In this document: in pieces, positions 36,145-43,841 of the stretch
Layout: each line of letters starts with the position of its first letter
Numbering within the stretch: position 1 is the first letter of the stretch
DNA from: Pimelobacter simplex
GTDB taxonomy: Bacteria; Actinomycetota; Actinomycetes; Propionibacteriales; Nocardioidaceae
DNA length: 64,000 bases
Assembly: GCF_900114845.1 (NCBI RefSeq)
Contig: NZ_FOUK01000001.1
Location: forward strand, 62,001 to 126,000
Direction: 5' to 3'
Notes under the pieces: model-generated
Databases searched by the model: none
Seen by the model: the letters and a program-made list of their open reading frames with translations, nothing else
What the model was told of the DNA's origin: nothing
Translations under genes and position numbers: made by a program

Positions 36145-36160
36145 CGGCAGCTTGCTGCCG
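36145..36160. repeat. CGGCAGC-TT-GCTGCCG palindrome (intergenic hairpin family, copy 1)
   Basis: A 16-base perfect palindrome between convergent genes (stops 36107 and 36192). A related GACGCGCTCG stretch follows at about 36174-36183. Similar elements lie at 40765-40778 and 42201-42216. Confidence 0.7.
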
Positions 36161-36191
36161 ATGGGTGCGCCGGAGACGCGCTCGGCCAGTC

Positions 36192-36812
36192 CTACAGGTA
36201 CATGCCGCTGGAGCGGCCTTCGTCACCCGCGTCGTCGGCCTGCGCCGGCTGTCCCGGCTGACCCGGCGCCCCCGGCGCGACGCCGCCCGGCCCCCCGGGG
36301 ATGCCCATGCCCTGCGGCAGCGCCCGGCGGATCTGCTCGAACTGCGCGCGCGAGGCCATCTGCTGGGCGTAGATCGCGGTCTGGATGCCGTGGAACAGGC
36401 CCTCGAGCCAGCCGACCAGCTGGGCCTGCGCGATCCGCAGCTCGGACTCGGAGGGGGTGGCGTTCTCGGAGAAGGGGAGCGAGAGGCGCTCCAGCTCCTC
36501 GACGAGCTCGGGGGCGAGACCCTGCTCGAGCTCGGCGATGGAGGAGCGGTGGATCGCGGCGAGGCGGCTGCGGCTGGCCTCGTCGAGGGGCGCGGCCTTC
36601 ACCTCCTCGAGGAGCTGGCGGATCATGCTGCCGATCCGCATGACCTTGGCCGGCTGCTCGACGAGGTCGGTGAGCGCGCGCTCGCCGTCGCCGTCGTCGT
36701 CCTCGGCGGCGCGGGCCTGCTCCACCGCGGACGCGGGGACCGTGCCGATGGGCTGGCCGTCCGGTCCGATGACGACGATCTGCTCTTCGCTCGCGGAGGC
36801 GTTCTCGGTCAT
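36192..36812 (-). CDS. bpa: Bacterial proteasome activator Bpa
   Basis: 206 residues. The helical DUF2587 core is clear (about 50-170: AKVMRIGSMIRQLLEEVKAAPLDEASRSRLAAIHRSSIAELEQGL, then GWLEGLFHGIQTAIYAQQMASRAQFEQIR). A Gly/Pro linker leads to the C terminus SSGMYL. In mycobacteria Bpa forms a dodecameric ring that docks on the 20S proteasome through a C-terminal GQYL and delivers unfolded substrates without ATP. Here the tail is GMYL, keeping Gly, Tyr and Leu. This implies the genome carries a 20S proteasome, which is not in this window. Confidence 0.92.
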   Translation of the reverse strand: MTENASASEEQIVVIGPDGQPIGTVPASAVEQARAAEDDDGDGERALTDLVEQPAKVMRIGSMIRQLLEEVKAAPLDEASRSRLAAIHRSSIAELEQGLAPELVEELERLSLPFSENATPSESELRIAQAQLVGWLEGLFHGIQTAIYAQQMASRAQFEQIRRALPQGMGIPGGPGGVAPGAPGQPGQPAQADDAGDEGRSSGMYL

Positions 36813-36937
36813 GCCCCCAACCTAGCCAACTCCCCGCGACGCCGCCCGGGCGGACCGATCCCCTCGTTGGGTGATGCCCGGGCCGCCGCGCCGGCGTACG
36901 TTGCCGAGGGGGCGGGACCGACCTGAGGAGGCAACGA

Positions 36938-37528
36938 ATGTTCATCCAGATGATCCAGTGCGCCTGCAGTCGGCAGGACGAGGTCCGGGCGCTGCTGGAC
37001 GAGTGGCGCCGCGACCTGGCCCCCGGCGCGACCGGCTGGCTCGGCGGCACCTACGGCTTCACCGACGACGACCAGCTCATGGCGGTCGTCCGCTTCGCCT
37101 CGCGCGAGGAGGCGATGGCCAACTCCGAGCGGCCCGAGCAGGGCGCGTGGGCGGAGCGGCTCACCGCGCTCATGGACGGCAAGCCGGAGTTCCACGACTG
37201 CGACGACGTCACACTGCTCATGGACGGCGGCTCCGACGACGCCGGCTTCGTCCAGATCGTGACCGGCAAGGTCGACGACCCGAGCCGGCTCAAGGCGATG
37301 ATGGCCGACACCACGATGCTCCACGAGATGCGTCCCGACATCCTCGGCGGCACGCTCGCCATCGAGCCCGACGGCACCTTCGTCGAGACGATCGCCTTCA
37401 CGTCCGAGGACGCGGCCCGCGAGGGCGAGCAGGTCGAGCCGCCGGCCGACGTGCGCCGCGAGCTGGAGTACGCCATGAAGGGCGCGACCTTCCACGACCT
37501 GCACCACCCCTGGTTCGAGAGCGCCTGA
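36938..37528 (+). CDS. Duplicated dimeric alpha/beta-barrel-like hypothetical protein
   Basis: 196 residues with two similar halves: MFIQMIQCACSRQDEVRALLDEWRRDLAPGATGWLGG (1-37) and GFVQIVTGKVDDPSRLKAMMADTTMLHEMRPDILGG (about 103-138). Each begins with a beta strand and helix, as in antibiotic-monooxygenase (ABM)-like ferredoxin folds. TLAIEPDGTFVETIAFTSEDAAREGE supports the second half. No cofactor or catalytic motif is visible. It precedes a VOC protein by 10 bases on the same strand, a likely two-gene operon. Confidence 0.65.
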   Translation: MFIQMIQCACSRQDEVRALLDEWRRDLAPGATGWLGGTYGFTDDDQLMAVVRFASREEAMANSERPEQGAWAERLTALMDGKPEFHDCDDVTLLMDGGSDDAGFVQIVTGKVDDPSRLKAMMADTTMLHEMRPDILGGTLAIEPDGTFVETIAFTSEDAAREGEQVEPPADVRRELEYAMKGATFHDLHHPWFESA

Positions 37529-37538
37529 GGAGGCCGCC

Positions 37539-37925
37539 ATGCTGCTGGAGGAGTGCCGGGTCACCGCGAACATCCCGGCCGCGGACCTGAGCCGCGCCCG
37601 CAAGTTCTACGCCGAGACGCTGGGCCTCGAGCCGGCGGGGGAGAGCCCCGGCGGTCTGCTCTACCGGACCGGCGGGACCGACTTCAACGTCTACGAGACC
37701 GAGTACGCGGGGAAGGCGGGGCACACCATCGCCCAGCTCCACGTGGACGACGTCCGCCCGGTGGTCGACGAGCTCCGCAACCGGGGCCTGACCTTCGAGC
37801 ACTACGACCTGCCCGGCGTCACCTGGGACGGCGACGTCGCGGGCCTCGAGGGGATGGGTCACGCCGCGTGGTTCAAGGACAGCGAGGACAACATCCTCTG
37901 CCTCGACGACGCGCGGACGGAGTGA
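37539..37925 (+). CDS. VOC-family (glyoxalase/dioxygenase fold) protein
   Basis: 128 residues. A single VOC domain of two beta-alpha-beta3 modules: VTANIPAADLSRARKFYAETLGLEPAGE in module 1 and HVDDVRPVVDELRNRGLTFEHYDLPG in module 2, ending AWFKDSEDNILCLDD (metal-ligand-type Glu). This is a common pattern for small-molecule binding, resistance or isomerase proteins. The ligand cannot be read from sequence. It follows the alpha/beta-barrel protein at 10 bases and is convergent with the quinone oxidoreductase. Confidence 0.88.
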   Translation: MLLEECRVTANIPAADLSRARKFYAETLGLEPAGESPGGLLYRTGGTDFNVYETEYAGKAGHTIAQLHVDDVRPVVDELRNRGLTFEHYDLPGVTWDGDVAGLEGMGHAAWFKDSEDNILCLDDARTE

Positions 37926-37929
37926 GCGC

Positions 37930-38907
37930 CTAGGGGGTGAGCAGGACCTTCCCGACGGCCTCGCCGGACTCGATGAGCCGGTGCGCCTCGGCGACCTCGT
38001 CCAGGGGGAGGACGGCGGACACCACCGGGCGCACCTGCCCGTCGGCGACGAGCGGCCACACGTGCTCGACCACGGACGCGCAGATCCGGGCCTTGCTCTC
38101 GACCGGCCGCGAGCGCAGTGCGGTCGCGATCACGGCGCCGCGCTTCGACAGCAGCCGCCCGATGTCGAGCTCGCCCTTCGACCCACCCTGCATGCCGATG
38201 ATGACCAGCCGGCCCTCGTCGGCGAGCACGTCGACGTTGCGGCCGAGGTACTTGGCCCCCATGTTGTCGAGGACGACGTCGGCGCCGGCGCCGTCGGTCG
38301 CCGTCCGCACCACGTCGACGAAGTCGTCGTCGCGGTAGTTGATCGCGACCTCGGCCCCGAGCTCGCGGCAGCGCTCGAGCTTGTCGGCGCTGCCGGCCGT
38401 CGTGAAGACCCGGGCGCCGGACGCCGCGGCGAGCTGGATCGCGAACGTGCCGATCCCGCCGCCTCCGCCGTGCACGAGGAACACCTCGTCCGGGCGCAGG
38501 GCCGCGACCATGAAGACGTTGGACCACACGGTGCACGCCACCTCGGGCAGCGCCGCCGCGGTGACCAGGTCGATGCCGTCGGGGACGGGCATCACCTGTC
38601 CCGCCGGGACGACGACCCGGCTCGCGTACCCGCCGCCGGCCAGCAGTGCGCACACGGCGTCGCCCACGGCCCAGCCGGTGACGCCCTCGCCGAGCGCGGC
38701 GACCGTGCCGCTGCACTCCAGGCCGATCACGTCGGATGCGCCCGGCGGCGGCGGGTAGAAGCCCTGGCGCTGCAGCAGGTCGGCCCGGTTGACCGCCGTG
38801 GCGGCCACGTCGACCAGGATCTCGCCCGGCCCGGGGACCGGGTCCGGCAGCTCGCTGACGACGAGGGTCTCGGGTCCTCCGGGGGCGGTCTGGGTGACGG
38901 CGCGCAT
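37930..38907 (-). CDS. NAD(P)H:quinone oxidoreductase-like MDR protein (PIG3 type)
   Basis: 325 residues. The medium-chain dehydrogenase fold lacks the zinc ligands. The N-terminal GroES half contains NRADLLQRQGFYPPPPGASDVIGLECSG, diagnostic for the PIG3/TIGR02824 quinone oxidoreductases. The Rossmann motif HGGGGGIGTFAIQLAAASGARV and the C-terminal ESGEAVGKVLL follow. It would reduce quinones with NADPH. It is the third gene after MobA and the DUF6457 protein on the same strand (gaps 50 and 28 bases), possibly co-transcribed. Confidence 0.9.
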   Translation of the reverse strand: MRAVTQTAPGGPETLVVSELPDPVPGPGEILVDVAATAVNRADLLQRQGFYPPPPGASDVIGLECSGTVAALGEGVTGWAVGDAVCALLAGGGYASRVVVPAGQVMPVPDGIDLVTAAALPEVACTVWSNVFMVAALRPDEVFLVHGGGGGIGTFAIQLAAASGARVFTTAGSADKLERCRELGAEVAINYRDDDFVDVVRTATDGAGADVVLDNMGAKYLGRNVDVLADEGRLVIIGMQGGSKGELDIGRLLSKRGAVIATALRSRPVESKARICASVVEHVWPLVADGQVRPVVSAVLPLDEVAEAHRLIESGEAVGKVLLTP

Positions 38908-38935
38908 GCTCGCAGTCTGGCAGGCGGGGCCAGGC

Positions 38936-39265
38936 CTAGACGAGCGAGTCCTGCTCGTCCTCCTCGTACTCCGCCTCCGCGAGCTCGTCGACCTCGACGT
39001 CCTCGTCCTCCTCCTCGGCGGCGCCGGCAGGCCGGTCCCAGGACTCGGCGAGCGCCTGCGCCCGGGCGGCCAGGCGTTCGACCTCGTCGGGGTCGGCGCC
39101 CTGCTCGCCGGTGGCGACGCCGAGCAGGAAGGCGGTCACGAAGCCGGCGGCGGGGTGGACGTTCTCGCGCGTGATCCCGGCGAGGTCGACGAGCAGACCT
39201 TCGTCAGCCTCGGCCTCGATGTCGAGCGCGTCGCACAACTCATCGATCCAGTCGTGGAGGTTCAC
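38936..39265 (-). CDS. DUF6457 protein
   Basis: 109 residues, GTG start. The N-terminal part (MNLHDWIDELCDALDIEAEADEGLLVDLAGITRENVHPAAGFVTAFLLGVATG-like) is the DUF6457 helical domain. The C-terminal about 35 residues are extremely acidic (EEEDEDVEVDELAEAEYEEDEQD). In actinobacteria this domain is often adjacent or fused to MobA-type guanylyltransferases, and here mobA is 50 bases upstream. It is probably an accessory of molybdenum cofactor maturation; mechanism unknown. Confidence 0.8.
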   Translation of the reverse strand: MNLHDWIDELCDALDIEAEADEGLLVDLAGITRENVHPAAGFVTAFLLGVATGEQGADPDEVERLAARAQALAESWDRPAGAAEEEDEDVEVDELAEAEYEEDEQDSLV

Positions 39266-39315
39266 CCGACCAGAGTGATACGAGGGCCCCGGCCCTGACA
39301 AGGCCCCCGCGCCCC

Positions 39316-39900
39316 CTACGGTGCGTCGCCGGACGCGTCGCGCAGGTCGGTCCAGGTGTCGATGTCGCGTCCCTCGTCGCCCAGCGGCGGGACCTCGACC
39401 AGGTCGAGCGGTGCCAGGAGCGCCCGGATCGACAGCCCGTGCTGGCCCTCGTGGTCCGGTCGGACGGCGTCCAGGCGGGCCGTCTCGACGACGAACGCCA
39501 GCTGCCGCCGCCCGTCGCCGTCGGTCAGGATGGCGCCGTCGTGGCCGACCCCCGCCTCGTGGAGGCGCCGGAACGTCCCGGCGGTCAGCCGCGGCATGTC
39601 CACGGCGAGCACCGCGAGCGTCGGGAACCGCCGCAGCAGGACGTCGCGCGCCGTCAGCAGCCCGGCGGCCGGTCCGCCGAACCGGGGCTCCTCGCGCACG
39701 AACGTCACCGGACGGTCGGTCGGCACCTGGTGCCCTGCGACGACGACCTCGCTCGCGTCGATGACCGCGTCGAGCGCGTGGTCGAGCAGCGTCCGCCCGT
39801 CGATCTCGATGGACGCCTTGTCGGCGCCTCCCAGGCGCGATCCCTGGCCGCCGGCCAGCACGACCGCCGCGAACCCGGAGAGCCCCATCTCGATCGCCAC
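39316..39900 (-). CDS. mobA: Molybdenum cofactor guanylyltransferase
   Basis: 194 residues. The nucleotidyltransferase loop LAGGQGSRLGGADKA (about 16-30) matches MobA. FVREEPRFGGPAAGLLTA and LAVDMPRLT (the Mg/GTP Asp) are also conserved. It would transfer GMP from GTP to molybdopterin to form the dinucleotide cofactor. The GTG at 39900 and an internal ATG at 39888 are both possible starts. The downstream DUF6457 gene is a usual partner. No other moa/moe genes lie in the window. Confidence 0.87.
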   Translation of the reverse strand: MAIEMGLSGFAAVVLAGGQGSRLGGADKASIEIDGRTLLDHALDAVIDASEVVVAGHQVPTDRPVTFVREEPRFGGPAAGLLTARDVLLRRFPTLAVLAVDMPRLTAGTFRRLHEAGVGHDGAILTDGDGRRQLAFVVETARLDAVRPDHEGQHGLSIRALLAPLDLVEVPPLGDEGRDIDTWTDLRDASGDAP

Positions 39901-39938
39901 GCCTCCGATCCTCCCAAAGAACTCTCTACGCTGGCACC

Positions 39939-40733
39939 GTGACGACCCCCACGCTCCGCCTCGCGCTCGTCCAGGCCGCCGCCGGGCTCGACCCGGCCGG
40001 CAACCGCGACGCGCTCACCCGGTTGAGCGCCGAGCACGCCGGCGACGCCGAGCTCGTGGCCTTCCCGGAGGCCTTCGCCCGCGACTTCGGCGAGGCCGGC
40101 TCCGACGTGAGCCCGTTCGCCGAGCCGCTCGACGGCCCCTTCGCCGGCGCGGTCGCCGACGCCGCGGCCGCGCACGGGACGACGCTCGTGGCCGGCATGT
40201 TCGAGCCGGGCCCGGACCCCGAGCGCCCCTACAACACGCTGCTGGTGCGCGGCGCCGCGGCGGCGTCGTACCGGAAGGTGCACCTGTACGACTCGTTCGG
40301 CTACCGCGAGTCCGACCGCCTCACCGCCGGGCCGATCGAGCCGGTCGTCGTCGAGATCGGCGGCTGGAAGGTCGGCCTGATGACCTGCTACGACCTGCGC
40401 TTCCCCGAGCTGGCCCGGGCACTGGTCGACCGGGACGCCGAGCTGGTCGTCGTCCCGGCGGCGTGGGTGGCGGGTCCCCGCAAGGTGCACCACTGGCGCA
40501 CCCTCCTGACCGCGCGCGCCATCGAGAACACGGTCTACGTCGCCGCGGTCGGCCAGCCGGCCCCGCGCTACTGCGGCCACTCCATGGTCGTCGACCCGTT
40601 CGGGGAGGTCGTCGCGGAGGCGGGGCCCGGGGCCCCGGATGCGCCGGAGGTGGTCCGGGCCGTGGCGGAGCGCACGGTGCTCGACGAGGCCCGTCGGGTC
40701 AATCCGTCCCTGGCCAACCGCCGCCTGCGCTGA
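39939..40733 (+). CDS. Carbon-nitrogen hydrolase (nitrilase superfamily)
   Basis: 264 residues. The catalytic triad is in place: Glu in ELVAFPEAFARD, Lys in SYRKVHLYDSFGYRES, Cys in GLMTCYDLRFPELAR. This is an amidase-type C-N hydrolase, probably a deaminated-glutathione or omega-amidase-like enzyme by the YRKVHLYD and DPFGEVVAEAG motifs. Soluble, no signal peptide. It is divergent from mobA over 38 bases. The substrate is not proven by sequence. Confidence 0.9.
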   Translation: MTTPTLRLALVQAAAGLDPAGNRDALTRLSAEHAGDAELVAFPEAFARDFGEAGSDVSPFAEPLDGPFAGAVADAAAAHGTTLVAGMFEPGPDPERPYNTLLVRGAAAASYRKVHLYDSFGYRESDRLTAGPIEPVVVEIGGWKVGLMTCYDLRFPELARALVDRDAELVVVPAAWVAGPRKVHHWRTLLTARAIENTVYVAAVGQPAPRYCGHSMVVDPFGEVVAEAGPGAPDAPEVVRAVAERTVLDEARRVNPSLANRRLR

Positions 40734-40764
40734 TCGGGGCCGATCGCGTCTTCGGCGGGGGACA

Positions 40765-40778
40765 GGCAGCAGGCTGCC
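40765..40778. repeat. GGCAGC-AG-GCTGCC palindrome (intergenic hairpin family, copy 2)
   Basis: A 14-base hairpin 32 bases after the nitrilase stop, followed by GGGGGACGCGCC. It is related to the copies at 36145 and 42201 and probably acts in termination. Confidence 0.6.
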
Positions 40779-40826
40779 GGGGGACGCGCCTCTCGCCGCA
40801 CTGCCGACCAGATAGGCTCGCTCTCC

Positions 40827-41846
40827 GTGTCCCGCGCTCCCTCCCGTGCTCCCCTCGAGCAGCGCATCGGTGAGTTCGGGGAGTCGCGGGTGCCGCTGCT
40901 GATCTGGTTCGCCCTGGTCCTGCTCGGCACCGCGGCGCTGGTCTGCGCGATGGTCCCGGTCGGCCCCGAGCAGCTCGGCGTCACCGGCTCGATCGTCGTC
41001 GCGACGGTCTTCGCCTGGGGCCTCGCCGCCCGGACCGGTGGCCGCCCCCTCATCTTCGGTCCGCTCGCGCTGCTCTGCGGCGTGGCCGCCGTCCTCAGCG
41101 ACAACGACCTGCTCCTCACCGGCGCCGCGGTCGGCACCTCCGCCGTGGCCGCCGTCCTCGGCGTGATGATCACCGTCCCCGCCGCCGGCCTGCTCGGGGC
41201 CGCCCGCGAGTGCGTGATCGCGCTCCTCTTCGGCGCCGTCGGCGCGATGGCCGCGATCGGCTTCGAGCCGGCGATCCAGAAGGAGCGCTTCGAGTACGTC
41301 GGCCTCGGCCTCGCCTTCGCCGCCGCCATCGTCCTCGTCTACCGCCTCGGTGCGGGCTTCCACGGCATCGGCCGCCGCGGCCTGATCATCGTCGCCGTCG
41401 GCGGCGTGGTCCTCGCCGCGACCCTCCTGTACGCCGAGCTGCTGCGCCGCTACGGCTCCACCGGCCTCGTCGACGAGCTGCTCGGCTGGGTGCGCTGGAG
41501 CCGGGACCACCTCGGCGCCTTCCCCCGCCCGATCGCCACCGTGCTCGGCGTCCCGGCCCTCGCCTACGGCTGCCACATGCGCGCCCGCCGCCGCCAGGGC
41601 TGGTGGGTCTGCGCCTTCGGCGTCGCCGCCACCTCCCCGGCCGCCACCGCCCTCGCCAACCCCGCCGTCTCGGTCCGCGAGGCCGGCCTCTCGGTCGCCT
41701 ACTCCCTCGTCATCGGCCTGGTCCTCGGCTGGCTCCTCATCCGCCTCGACCTCGCCCTCACCGGCACCCGCGGCCGCCGCAGCCGCGACGCCGAGCAGGC
41801 GGCCGCCGTCCGCCCGGAGCCGCGCCGCTTCGAGCCCCTCCTCTGA
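40827..41846 (+). CDS. Polytopic membrane protein of unknown function
   Basis: 339 residues with about nine hydrophobic segments from residue 25 to 310. Both termini are charged; the C-terminal tail has RGRRSRDAEQAAAVRPEPRR and is probably cytoplasmic. No transporter or enzyme motif was recognised. The codons are very GC-rich and consistent with neighbouring core genes. It sits alone between the nitrilase and the biotinyl carrier gene (43-base gap to the latter). Confidence 0.75.
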   Translation: MSRAPSRAPLEQRIGEFGESRVPLLIWFALVLLGTAALVCAMVPVGPEQLGVTGSIVVATVFAWGLAARTGGRPLIFGPLALLCGVAAVLSDNDLLLTGAAVGTSAVAAVLGVMITVPAAGLLGAARECVIALLFGAVGAMAAIGFEPAIQKERFEYVGLGLAFAAAIVLVYRLGAGFHGIGRRGLIIVAVGGVVLAATLLYAELLRRYGSTGLVDELLGWVRWSRDHLGAFPRPIATVLGVPALAYGCHMRARRRQGWWVCAFGVAATSPAATALANPAVSVREAGLSVAYSLVIGLVLGWLLIRLDLALTGTRGRRSRDAEQAAAVRPEPRRFEPLL

Positions 41847-41889
41847 CCCCGGCTTTCGGGTACTCGGGGGTAACGCCTACGGTCGTCAC

Positions 41890-42123
41890 ATGGCCCGAGT
41901 GACGACGTCAGAGCTGGTCGCGGAGATGGTCGCCAACGTGCTCCATGTCGAGGTCGCCGAAGGCGCCTCCGTCGCCGTCGGCGACACCGTGGTGCTGCTG
42001 GAGTCGATGAAGATGGAGATCCCGGTCATGGCCGAGGTCGCCGGTGTCGTCACCGCGGTCAAGGTCGACGTGGGCGACGTCGTCCAGGAGGGCGACGTGC
42101 TCATCGAGCTCCGGCTCGCCTGA
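41890..42123 (+). CDS. Small biotin/lipoyl carrier protein
   Basis: 77 residues, a single biotinyl domain: the ESMKMEIPV hairpin carries the modifiable lysine (about 41). The MKM context indicates biotinylation rather than lipoylation. Such stand-alone carriers serve acyl-CoA carboxylases whose other subunits lie elsewhere. No carboxylase gene is in the window. It is followed by a GGGCAGC hairpin and the tRNA-Ser gene. Confidence 0.9.
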   Translation: MARVTTSELVAEMVANVLHVEVAEGASVAVGDTVVLLESMKMEIPVMAEVAGVVTAVKVDVGDVVQEGDVLIELRLA

Positions 42124-42200
42124 GCGGACTGGCCGCCAGCCAACCGCGCACCGAGCGAACCTCGACCGCGAGCGCGGCAGCGCGTCGAGAGCCGGCTCCC

Positions 42201-42216
42201 GGGCAGCTTGCTGCCC
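42201..42216. repeat. GGGCAGC-TT-GCTGCCC palindrome (intergenic hairpin family, copy 3)
   Basis: A 16-base perfect palindrome 77 bases after the biotinyl carrier stop. As at 36145, it is followed by a GAC(A/G)CGCTCG stretch (about 42230-42239). Confidence 0.7.
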
Positions 42217-42251
42217 CCCGGCCGGCGAAGACACGCTCGCGCCATCCAGAG

Positions 42252-42336
42252 CAGAGGGGGCGGGATTCGAACCCGCGGTAGGTCTCCCTACGGCCGCTTT
42301 CAAGGCGGCTCCGATCGGCCACTCCGGCACCCCTCC
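42252..42336 (-). tRNA. tRNA-Ser (anticodon TGA)
   Basis: 85 bases on the minus strand. The 7-bp acceptor (GGAGGGG with CCCCTCT), anticodon loop CTTGAAA with anticodon TGA, a long variable arm (CGTAGGGAGACCTACCG, typical of tRNA-Ser) and T loop TTCGAAT in a GCGGG/CCCGC stem are all visible. No CCA is encoded. Confidence 0.95.
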
Positions 42337-42437
42337 TCGCCCGGCGGCGCACGCGCTGCCGGACGTCGCAGAGTCTAGGGCGCTCGCGCGGACCGCGCCG
42401 CTTTGCCCCTGCTCGTCCGGTCTTGTTCAATCGCAGC

Positions 42438-42896
42438 ATGAGCACCACGCAGTCGCCCGGGGTCACCGACTACCGCCTGGCCCCGCCGATCATGGCGCGG
42501 TTCGTGGGCGCGTACCTGATCCTGCTGGCGGTGGTGCTGCTGGTGGTGACCGGGCTGGTGGCGGTCCTCGAGCTCAACGCCGACCTGCTCGTCGTCGTCC
42601 TCGCGCTGGGGCTGCTGGGCCTGATCGGGCTGTCGTGGTGGCTGCGGTCGCGGCTGGTCGTGGTGCGGCTGACCGACGCGGGTTACCGGGTCCGGGCGAT
42701 CCGCGCGGCGGGCGTCACCGAGGCCCGCTGGGCCGAGGTCGAGGACGCCGTCGCGGCCGCGCCGAGCGGCGTCGAGTGCGTCGTCCTGCGCCTGCGTGAC
42801 GGCCGGAGCACGACCATCCCGGTGCAGCTGGTGGCCGGCGACAAGGACGACTTCGCGCGCGACGTCCGCGACCACCTGGAGCGCGCCGCGCGCTGA
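42438..42896 (+). CDS. Small membrane protein, PH-like/DUF-type, unknown function
   Basis: 152 residues. Two close hydrophobic helices (about 22-48 and 52-74) are followed by a soluble beta-rich domain (RSRLVVVRLTDAGYRVRAIRAAGVTEARWAEVEDAVAAAPSG), like bacterial PH-type membrane proteins (bPH). A final ARDVRDHLERAAR helix closes it. No catalytic residues are apparent. It lies between the two tRNA-Ser genes. Confidence 0.72.
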   Translation: MSTTQSPGVTDYRLAPPIMARFVGAYLILLAVVLLVVTGLVAVLELNADLLVVVLALGLLGLIGLSWWLRSRLVVVRLTDAGYRVRAIRAAGVTEARWAEVEDAVAAAPSGVECVVLRLRDGRSTTIPVQLVAGDKDDFARDVRDHLERAAR

Positions 42897-42986
42897 TCCG
42901 GCGGCGATGCCGGGGTCCGATTGGGCGGCATCCGCGAGGTGCTTGTAGCCTGTGCTGCGCTGGTCGGTCTGTGGCCGACAAGTGGA

Positions 42987-43077
42987 GGAGGCGTCGCCTA
43001 GTCTGGTCTATGGCGCCCGCCTGCTAAGCGGGTTTGGGGCTACAACCCCATCGAGGGTTCAAATCCCTCCGCCTCCG
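42987..43077 (+). tRNA. tRNA-Ser (anticodon GCT)
   Basis: 91 bases. Acceptor GGAGGCG pairs with CGCCTCC; the anticodon loop CTGCTAA gives GCT; there is a long variable arm (TTGGGGCTACAACCCCA) and a T loop TTCAAAT in GAGGG/CCCTC. CCA is not encoded. A strong hairpin follows at 43087-43117. Confidence 0.95.
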
Positions 43078-43086
43078 CTGCAGCCA

Positions 43087-43117
43087 CGACCCCGGTGGGC
43101 ATCGCTCACCGGGGTCG
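43087..43117. terminator. Hairpin after tRNA-Ser(GCT)
   Basis: An 11-bp perfect stem (CGACCCCGGTG with CACCGGGGTCG) and 9-base loop lie 10 bases after the tRNA and 14 bases before the stop of the convergent oxygenase gene. It probably terminates both. Confidence 0.8.
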
Positions 43118-43130
43118 CGCGCGTCCGGGC

Positions 43131-43841
43131 TCAGGCCGCGTCGTGGAACACGAGCGCGAGCGTGTGCCGCTCGCCGCTGCGCACCGCCGAGACGCCGTGC
43201 CGCACCGGCGCCGCCGACCAGCCGCGCGCCGAGCGCACGGGGCGGTCGCGGGTGGTGAAGACGTAGCCGTGGCCCTGGGGGAGGAGGGTGGCGGTCCCGC
43301 GGGACTGGGCGCGCGGGCGCTGCTCGACGAGCAGGAACTCACCGCCGGTGTGGTCCACGCCGGGCTCGTCGAGGTTGACCACCACCTGCAGGGGGAACAC
43401 GAGGTCGCCGTACAGGTCGCGGTGGAGGGCGTTCCAGTCGCCGGCGCCGTACCGCAGCAGGATGGACGTCGACCGGTGCTGGCCGGCCGCGTGGTAGAGG
43501 TCGAGCCACTCGTCGAGGGTGTCGGGCCACGGCGCGGGACGGCCCAGGCGGGTCCACCAGTCCCGGGCGATGGGGAGCAGGCGCGGGTAGAGCGCCTGCT
43601 TGAGCCGCTCGACCGGCTCCGGGTACGGCGTCCGCAGGTACCGGTACTCGCCCGACCCGAACCGGTGCCGCGCCATGTCGATCGTGCTGCGGAACAGCTC
43701 GTCGCGCCCGTACAGCCCGCGGAGCTGCGCGGCCTCCGCGACAGTGAGGAACTGGGGGAGCAGCGCCCCGCCGTCGCGGTCGAGGTCGGCGGCGACGCGG
43801 GCCCAGTCGGCGCCGGCGACCCGGTCCTCCCAGGTGCTCAC
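43131..43841 (-). CDS. 2OG-Fe(II) oxygenase of the sigma-ogt operon
   Basis: 236 residues, GTG start overlapping the ogt stop (GTGA). The double-stranded beta-helix residues are visible: the metal His/Asp in NALHRDLYGDLVFPLQVVVNL, the distal His in APVRHGVSAV, and the 2-oxoglutarate Arg in ERHTLALVFHD. Related proteins are poorly characterised 2OG dioxygenases. Coupling to Ogt suggests an oxidative dealkylation role like AlkB, but the fold alone cannot prove DNA as substrate. It is the last gene of the four-gene operon. Confidence 0.82.
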   Translation of the reverse strand: MSTWEDRVAGADWARVAADLDRDGGALLPQFLTVAEAAQLRGLYGRDELFRSTIDMARHRFGSGEYRYLRTPYPEPVERLKQALYPRLLPIARDWWTRLGRPAPWPDTLDEWLDLYHAAGQHRSTSILLRYGAGDWNALHRDLYGDLVFPLQVVVNLDEPGVDHTGGEFLLVEQRPRAQSRGTATLLPQGHGYVFTTRDRPVRSARGWSAAPVRHGVSAVRSGERHTLALVFHDAA

